Assembly: GCA_007026445.1 (NCBI GenBank)
Contig: VDMD01000238.1
Coordinates: 1-25,058 of the forward strand
DNA from: Schizophyllum amplum
Lineage: Eukaryota > Basidiomycota > Agaricomycetes > Agaricales > Schizophyllaceae
DNA: 25,058 nucleotides
Direction of reading: 5' to 3'
Shown here: positions 18,216 through 25,058 of the stretch, in pieces
Position numbering within the stretch: position 1 is the first letter of the stretch
How the letters are laid out: every line of letters starts with the position of its first letter
The notes under the pieces: model-generated
What the model was told of the DNA's origin: nothing
The model's input: the letters and a program-made list of their open reading frames with translations, nothing else
Database searches by the model: none
Made by a program: the position numbers and the translations under genes

Positions 18216-21200
18216 TCAACGTGAGCGCCCAAGAGCCAGACTACAGGTCATGATGGTCTTTGGCTTTCGGCGAACCTTCCTCGACGGTGTGCTTGCAGCG
18301 ACATCGTTCGCAGGGATAGACACCGCGGGTGTAGACGTAGAGATGGGAGTCTCCATGATGTCGTTTTCAATACCGACGTCGGTGATCACGTCCGCGCTAG
18401 ATCCAGCTGCAAGCTCTGGGGTTCCGAGAACGGCCATGTCTTGACTCTTGTCGGCGGCGGCAGGTACATCCTCAGCGCCGCTGTGCACGGCGTCAGCTGC
18501 TGTAAAAAACTCATCAGAAAGATGTACCTCAATAGCTCGTCAACCACGTCCTCGGAGTCGTCGATGCGAGGGAGGGGTTCCGGTGTCGCTATCGACACTA
18601 CCTCGTCCTCGTGCGACGCCTGCTCGCCCTCGTACAATGCCGATTCGTCGTAGGGCTCATCCTCCTGTACCTCCTTCGCCTCATTTATCTGTCTTCCCTC
18701 GACTTGCACGACTTCCTCAATCTGTTCCTCGACCCTCGCTTCCTCCGCCTGCGCCCCTGTCAACTCAACGTGACAGTCCGCAGACCCATACGGCGAGCTC
18801 AGCTTCACTGGCTCGGCAGATTCCATACTTTGGGGCGTAGGGTACAAAGCACTGGCGGGAGCGAAAAGACGAACATTGTCGTTAGTGGAGGGGCCATATG
18901 TGCCGTTGTCGTGATTGGAATTGCGCACACCATCTATAGGCGGATTTGGATACACGACCTCGAAGGCCCGGTCCGGGTGCATGCCGTTGAGGTACGCAGG
19001 CGGTGGATGATCGTGGAAGACAGAGGGACCCGGTACAACGTGGTACGGCCGGGGCTGAAAGGGTCCTTGAGGGTACAACGCCTCCGGCGGATGGTAGAAC
19101 ACACTCGACGGAGGCTGCATCGGGCCTTGAGGATACGAGGACCCCTGAGGCGGATACACGAGTCCCTGCGCCTGGAACTGGCCGTTCTGCATAGGGAAGG
19201 GCGGGTGCCAAAAATTTGGTGGGAAGGGGTGAGGCGGGTACGGATGAGGGTGACCGAATGGCGGGGGCGGGGGCTGGTATACGAAAGGCGAGACCGGGAA
19301 TCCAGGAGGCGCCAAGTAAGGAAATCCGAGAGGCGGATGTGCAAAAGTGTTCGGCGACGGCGCGTGGATAGCCTCATGCGGTGGTGAAGGACCCTGCAAG
19401 CCCGGCCGAGGACTCGCAAAGCCCGACACTGGATGACCGCGGAGGTCTCGCTGCGCACGTTGCTGAATGCCTGGTGGTCGAGAACCATGGAAGCCCGACC
19501 CTGGAGGTTCGTAGAGACCATGCGATGACGGACGACGTTCGTGACGCATCGGTGTATGTACTGAACCCAATGGTCCTTTGGTTGGGCATGGCGGGAAGGG
19601 GCCGTGTGGCGGCGCAGAGAACCGCGGCGGCATTGGGGAACGCTGGCGGTGCATCGGAACCAGATGACGGGGCGTCGGCGGAGGTCGCCTGTCGGTTGGC
19701 GAACGCGGTGGGTTTGCCTGCACCGGACGATCGTCGGGAGGGGGTTGCAGCTGGCTCGTCTGACGCGGCGAGGTGAGACGTGGCGACATGCATCGGTGCG
19801 CCTCGGGCTGTGCACAGCCATCTGCAGTGTCTTCCTGCAGCGAGAGTGGGTCGTGCGCCTGAGCTGGCATGCGGTCCAACGGCTTGGTAACCAATGGTGT
19901 TGGCTCGTCCTCACAGACGGGTTCAGCTGAGGTTTGGGAAAAGTCGACACCTGTCGGGGCCTCGGCATGCTCCATCTTGCTATGCTCGTTGACACCTTCG
20001 TCGACGAGACACTCGTCCTCTGTCGAAGGACTATCCATGAGGACTTCAGCGTCGGCTGGCGGCATACCACCGGCATCCTCCTGTAAGCTCGCTAGTTGGT
20101 CCACGTCGTCCACGATAGTCGATCGAGCGTAGCCATCCTCTTGTGTTGCGTTGTATCCGGCATGGCGATGATGGTCAGACAACAGGGAGCTCAGCGTGTC
20201 GAGCGTGGCGCTGCTGCGAGGCAGAGCCACAGGCGTCAACTGATCCTGATCTCCTTCGCGATGTGGACGAGGCGAAAGGATGAGGTCACCCAAGGATGAA
20301 GGCGATGCCAATAATGTCCAATCCCTGCAGCACACGTATAAGTCACAAGAGCTATTGAACCAGAAGTAGCACGCACGAGGATGCCGGGTTTTGCTTGTTC
20401 TGCAAATCCAGCAGCATATATCGCAGGTCCGCATTAGTAGGTCTGCGATATCGTCAGACGAGAGAAGGTGAATTAACGTTTACGGCATACTGGACCACAT
20501 CTGCGACCAGCTGGTCACTTTGCGTGCTTGATGCGGGAGAGTGAGCGGCCTGACTTTCCTCGGCCTGAGGCAGCGTGATGGACGGGAGGTTGTCCGATAC
20601 CGGTGAACGCGGACTGAACATGGTTATAAATAATGCTCAATAATCGTACTATATACGCACGAGGTTATATTGAGCACGTCGACGTCCAGGGGGATCTCGA
20701 AGTCCGCCCGCAGGAAGCCTTTGTCAAGCCCCGACTGCTCGTCATTGTCGGTGTCTACGTCGGTGTCTACACCAGTATCGGAGTCCTTGACCTTGGCGCC
20801 GGCATAGTTCTTCAGCATCGTAGGGCCACTGTGCACTCGTTAACATCGATGAATAAGTCCTTTATGGCATGACGTACCCCTCAGTCAGCGGTTGGCTGGC
20901 TGTCGTCCAAGAAGTGCCGTCCTCAGCATCATCCTGAAGGTCATTGGCTAGTGTGATCGCACCGGCGTTGATTGCGGTGAGGGAGGGAGAAGTGCTCGCT
21001 GTGTCGTCCTTGTCGAAGAGAGAATTATCCCCCTCGTTCTCGGCAGACGGTCTGCAATCGACTATAAGCATCGACTAAAGCACCCAAGGAGGAGCTGACG
21101 TACTCAGCGACAGAGGGATGGATTTCGTTTTCAGAGGCCTCGGGAAACTGTGAGGCGAGGGAAGAGAGAGGCACGGCCAATATATCCTCGGCGGTATCAT

Positions 21201-22698
21201 CCGCGGGAGGCTCACTGATGATGGGTTGGCGAAGTCGCACACAACCAAACGGCATAGCAACGTACCTCACGGCTTGCGTTGAGGAGGCTGATGGGGAGGG
21301 TTCGGTGGGCTCTATGTCGGAAGAGTGCCGTTCGTCTATAGGAGAGGACAGTGATGTCGCGGTGTTCAAGTAGTCTTGCGTGTCGGAAGGACGATCGTCC
21401 GCGGTAAGATCGCTTATGTATCATCAATACAATGACATACTGAACAGCAGGACTACGTACTCGGTGGGCGGTGTTGACGAGGAGGCAGGAGGGAGGGTCT
21501 TATCTTGTGTCTCGGTATCGGAAAACTCGGCGACGGCACTGAGAACGAGTCAGAAAGGTGACGACGGGCGGAAGAGGAAAACGGACAACTTTGCGTTGAC
21601 AAGATGATTCGGGGTAGAGGGACTGGGAGGGGTGTTGCTGGACTGCTCGGCGCCGAGCCTGAAGTCGACAGCGGGTAGGGCGCCTTGGATGACGGGCGAA
21701 GGGGGTGCATTGGCGAGCTGCGTCGACCCAACATGCGACCGAGATCGTGGCACGGCGAACTGGATGTTCGGGACGGGGTTCTGGGCGGGCGAGATGTCGT
21801 TGATAGGCTGGGCGCAGGCGATGTTCGGTTCGTCAGAGTCGCTCGTATCCTTGGACTTGCCGTCGACGGCATCCTTTTCCTCGTTGCTGTGCTCGCTGTC
21901 ACTGTCGTCCATCGCGTCGTGCAGGCCGCGAGTGATAAGATGGGCGAGGGGACCGGTGGGCTGATCTGATGTTGCGAACTCGCCAGGTCGGTCAGTAGGC
22001 TGAGCGTCCTGCTCGGGAATGACGTCGCGCTGGGTCGAAGCTTTGTCCTCAGAGGTGTCCGCGTCTATCTGGGGAGGCGCTTCGTCGTCATCGTTGTTGG
22101 GCAGGTCGCCAGACTCGCTGGGTGAGAAACGTCCGGTCCCATCGCTATGACCGTCATCAGCGTCATTTGTGTCGCCAATGTCGCATGGTTTGCGGACGGG
22201 AGAATAGGACTTGTCGGTCAGAACGTCGTCGCTGTCAAGATGAACCAGTATCAGCGCGAGCACGCGAGCGGGAACGAGGAAATTCGCACGTGGATGGCGG
22301 TGACGGCGGCGGCGGCGGCGGCGGAGTGCCGGCGGAAGACTCCGCGGCGGGGCGACGCGTGCCTCTCTTCGACCGATCGCGCCACAAGTAGATAAGGCTG
22401 ACCATGTTAAGGAATACGACGGACTGCTCGTACATCAGCCTGTGCCATCGAGCGCGCTAAATGTGACGCGACTCACCAGCAGGATGGTGAGAAGAATGGT
22501 GCTCAGCCACAGCTCCTCGGCTAAGGCGATCTTCAGCTGGTGGACCTCTTCCTCTGCGACAGCAATCAAGCGCTCTAGAAAGAGATTGCGTAGTTCTGCT
22601 TCCGCAGCGAGTTGAGCAATCTCCTGGGATTGCCGACGAACGGCAGTGGTAAGCCCGAGGCTCCAGGCAAGGCTGACCACCTGAATCAGGCTGTTCAT
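18216..22698 (-). CDS. Large membrane-anchored, Pro-rich disordered protein (11 exons, one frame break)
   Basis: Unknown protein that I assembled from 11 exons: 22698-22477, 22423-22290, 22231-21590, 21538-21461, 21412-21266, 21214-21104, 21051-20878, 20828-20661, 20613-20491, 20442-20377 and 20324-18216. The introns are 47-58 bases; the first is phase 0 and the next nine are all phase 2, every junction staying open. The restored product is about 1324 residues. A hydrophobic start ('MNSLIQVVSLAWSLGLTTAV') and a charged helix likely to coil ('RRQSQEIAQLAAEAELRNLF') precede a strong membrane segment formed across intron 1 (ending 'NMVSLIYLWRDRSKR'), then seven prolines. The middle is acidic Asp/Ser/Glu-rich. 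Exon 11 holds a long Pro/Gly/Tyr region with 'YPQGPMQPP' and 'YPQGPFQP' repeats, then another acidic part. Near 18533-18536 one lost base separates 'DSEDVVDEL' from 'IEVHLSDEFFTAADAVHSG'. Two adjacent genes remain possible, but the matching phases argue for one. Confidence 0.62.
22304..22324 (+). repeat. (CGG)7 microsatellite in exon 2 of the large gene
   Basis: A run of CGG triplets on the plus strand reads as seven consecutive CCG proline codons on the minus strand, just after the predicted membrane segment. Length changes would keep the frame. Confidence 0.85.
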
Positions 22699-25058
22699 GA
22701 TGACGAGAATGGGGATGAGGGCAAGGTGATGGTCTCACTAGTGGTGGGATGGTGGTGATGATGGATGAAGAGAGAGAGGTCAGAGCGCGGGCGCTTCTCT
22801 TTAAGAGGAGGGAGAATTGTATATTGAATTGTAATCCCCCATCCGGCATGAAAAAGACATCATGCGCAGGCGGTCCGACCGAACGGCTCCTTTGTCCACC
22901 CTAATGGGTTTGCCTCATCGCAACGCGGGTCCCCGCATGGAACGTCTGCGAGGATTCGCTGACCCTGTCGCGTCGACGAGCGTCCGCCAGCAAATAGTGG
23001 CAATCCCATAAGAATCTGCCTCTCGCGAAAGCGAACTATCGAATAGCGGGAATGCGGCGTCGCGGCGCAACTGCTGGGTCGTCTATTGTCAAATTGCTTG
23101 TAATTGTTCAAGAGCTGTAGCAAAAGCCTCGTGGTGCGCAGAGAATCTCCAAGGGATCTCCGCCGAATACAATCATTCTGTGATGAGGCGTGCGGTCAGT
23201 ACAGCATTCCGAGAGAAGAACATGTTTTACTTACCGAGGTAACCACGGGATGATGGCTCTCGCGGCAGGGAATTCGACGAGCTTTCGAGAGCACCAATAG
23301 GCTCCTAGAGCCTCCCAGGATCTACAAGGCGTGAGAGCGCAATGGAATACCGCAGGGCTGGCCTGACGCGTGGTCACTTATTGTTCGTGACGCGGCTGTA
23401 GCGGCCAAAAAGTGCATTTGACGTAATGTTGCTCAAGTCCTGCTTGGTACGCGGTGCCCTTTCCCGGACGAGTGCAAAGACCAAGAGAAGAAGGTTCGTG
23501 GATTTGCATGTGGGGACGTCGTTCTTTGTTACGGGGCACAGTTCGTGGCGCGGCCGGTCCCGGGCATGGGTGGACGCAACGTCGCGAAGTCGGAAGCGTG
23601 AGAGCAGAGCTGATAACGAGATCAGTAGGCGCCTTGGCCTAGGGTAGAGCACGCACCGTAGACTTGACAGCCGTCTCCACGTCTTCCCACCAGGGACAAG
23701 ATCCTAGGCGCTCGTGGCGACGCGGCGTCGAGCGCATCATGCGCGACGGCTTCAAGTTTCCCCATTCGTGCATTCCTTTGTGATCGTTTGTCGGTGTCTT
23801 CGCTCGATCTCACCGTGGCCTGCTCAGGCATTCAGGTTCAGCCTTTGAGTTTGTACGAACAGAGAAGGGAGAAGGGCGGATCGAGAATGGAATATACAGC
23901 CCCTCCGAAGCAAACGTACCGCAGCGTTAAGAGAAGAGCGTGAGGTTTCATCGGTACTCATCTTGGCATATATCCTAGCCTTCGTAGCTCGTTGCAAGAA
24001 AGGATTCTCTTTATGATGTTCGTTCGATGTGGGTTGCGGGGAGAGATGAGCTAGAAAAGCGCTGCAGCCTCAGGGCATCCGTATGCGTCACGCCGTGTTC
24101 CGTGACGGTCCATGCCTCCGCTTGCGGGATCGTTGCTTTCCCTTGCCGTCGTCGAGACCCGCAGCGATGGAGATGACCGACGACGATTTTTTCATTGTCG
24201 GATGAGATGACAATGAGGGCGAGAGGAAGAAAAGGTGACACGTACGTCTGTGACATGCCTGCTGGCTCTTCGTGTACAATCGTGACACTTCCGTTTTCCT
24301 CGCTCAGACATGTCAATGACCACTGAATTGAAAGAAGTTCGAGACCGTGAGATATAATAGGAGTAGATACTTATACATGTGAAGTTCGCAGACGAGAGGG
24401 CTAGTAGAGGGGACTCTTGACATGAAGGTTACTTGCAGGTTTGGCTAAAGGAGGAGGAGTCCGACTGAGAATCGGCCGGAATGCCCTGGTTCAAGTCGTC
24501 GGATCGTCGCAGGCTAGCGCGTTCCTCCTCCGACTTGTCATGTGAATGAGCTCGTCTTCGCCGTGCGGCCTTCAGAAATCTGACGCTCTCCTTCCCATTA
24601 TGCCACCGGATTCGCTAACCCCCGCGCAAATACTCCAGAACGACCAGAGGCAGCTCGATATTTGCATTTCTTGAAGAGGCCCTGTTTTCGAGCTGTATCG
24701 CAGCCAATATTTCCGCCAGACTTGCGCAAAACCCTCTTCGAATTGGGTGAGCAGACAGATTGTCCCCCGTCGGCGAGGCGGAGCAGCGTGTCATATACAC
24801 AGTAGCCAAACGAGGTCAACGGCTGCCGTCGTATGCGCAAGGTAGATATTAAGCACCGTAGTCGGGAGGTGCGAGGGAGATCCGATTCTGGGCGCTATCC
24901 GTGTCAATGTTAATATTGAATACATACTGCAGATGCGACGATCATTGGAGACGACGAGGAGATGACGTGGGCCTGGATAGTGCATTGCTAGCTTAGCGGT
25001 TCCTCGCACGAGAGCAGCGGAGGTACAGCCACGCACGAGAAAGTGTCCAGAAAATACA
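22699..25058. other. Window end, no gene that can be supported
   Basis: The first part should contain the promoter of the large minus-strand gene starting at 22698. Beyond it only short frames exist (for example minus 22860-23123, 23374-23652, 24011-24316). On the minus strand from about 24809 to 24435 one frame is open except for a single TAG near 24618. It reads 'CASLAEILAAIQLENRASSR' before the stop and a charged, Ser-rich stretch ('HDKSEEERASLRRSDDLNQG') after it. It could be exons of a gene lying partly outside the window or a decayed copy; no domain identifies it and no clean intron removes the stop. Confidence 0.35.

Noticed and set aside
18216..18488. A separate 90-codon gene at the end of the large gene
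   Set aside because: Its frame continues upstream of the apparent start in the same acidic style and meets exon 11 at a single-base break, so it is treated as the tail of the same protein.
18934..20076. A 380-codon minus-strand frame rich in Arg, Ser and Thr
   Set aside because: It is a shadow of the Pro-rich exon 11 in another frame; its composition follows from shifted CCN/CAN codons and it has no supporting splice context.
20619..20621. ATG 'MFSPRSPVSD' as the start of a separate gene
   Set aside because: It falls inside a good 47-base intron (20614-20660) whose two flanking exons are in matching phase, so the frame continues upstream.
22440..22476. A 37-base first intron of the large gene ending at CACAG
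   Set aside because: It is too short for this genome and leads to a stop in phase. Using the next acceptor (GAGCAG at 22424-22426) gives 53 bases and an in-phase membrane segment.
1..25058. CRISPR array, rRNA, tRNA, transposon with terminal repeats or a reverse transcriptase/transposase gene
   Set aside because: The tandem arrays have no spacers, no T-loop-like words with a matching cloverleaf were found by eye, and no mobile-element protein motif was seen. A tRNA scan would be the decisive check.
1..25058. STE3-type pheromone receptor next to the pheromone-like gene
   Set aside because: No frame or exon set with seven hydrophobic helices is visible, so the window is not called a complete B mating-type locus.

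Overview
The window looks like nuclear DNA of a filamentous basidiomycete (Agaricomycetes), probably of the Polyporales. The genes are cut by many short GT-AG introns of about 45-60 bases. There are two fungal F-box/LRR-like proteins that begin with the same 'MHR.L.IP.I' start. A CaaX-terminated mating-pheromone-like precursor is present, and the coding DNA is GC-rich. The order-level assignment is inference; no rRNA, tRNA or CRISPR array was seen.

Layout: (1) 396-2307 (+) CCR4-NOT subunit 11, followed by a minisatellite-bearing spacer. (2) 3236-5104 (-) RBR-type E3 ubiquitin ligase. (3) 5780-6320 (+) mitochondrial ribosomal protein uS19m (RSM19), divergent from the RBR gene. (4) 7686-9413 (-) F-box protein A. 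(5) 9414-11518, a gene-poor stretch packed with different short tandem repeats. (6) 11519-12205 (-) small single-pass membrane protein with LPxY and PPxY motifs. (7) 13000-13185 (+) pheromone-precursor-like gene ending CVVC, with a TATA box and a possible 3'UTR intron. (8) 13683-15385 (+) MYND zinc-finger protein containing a 12-base microexon. (9) 15821-17584 (-) F-box protein B, about the same length as A. (10) 18216-22698 (-) a large, mostly disordered, membrane-anchored protein that I assembled from 11 exons; nine consecutive introns are all phase 2. (11) 22699-25058, no gene that I can support.

Themes: ubiquitin-linked functions recur (RBR ligase, two F-box proteins, a PY-motif membrane protein that could be a Rsp5/Nedd4 adaptor). 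The most notable locus is the pheromone-like gene; no STE3-type receptor is visible in the window. A technical theme matters for any reader: at least four genes show single-base frame breaks at five sites inside otherwise well-formed coding sequence. This suggests consensus or assembly indels, or less likely real decay. All exon structures were built by hand from splice signals, phase and family resemblance, and have not been checked against transcripts.
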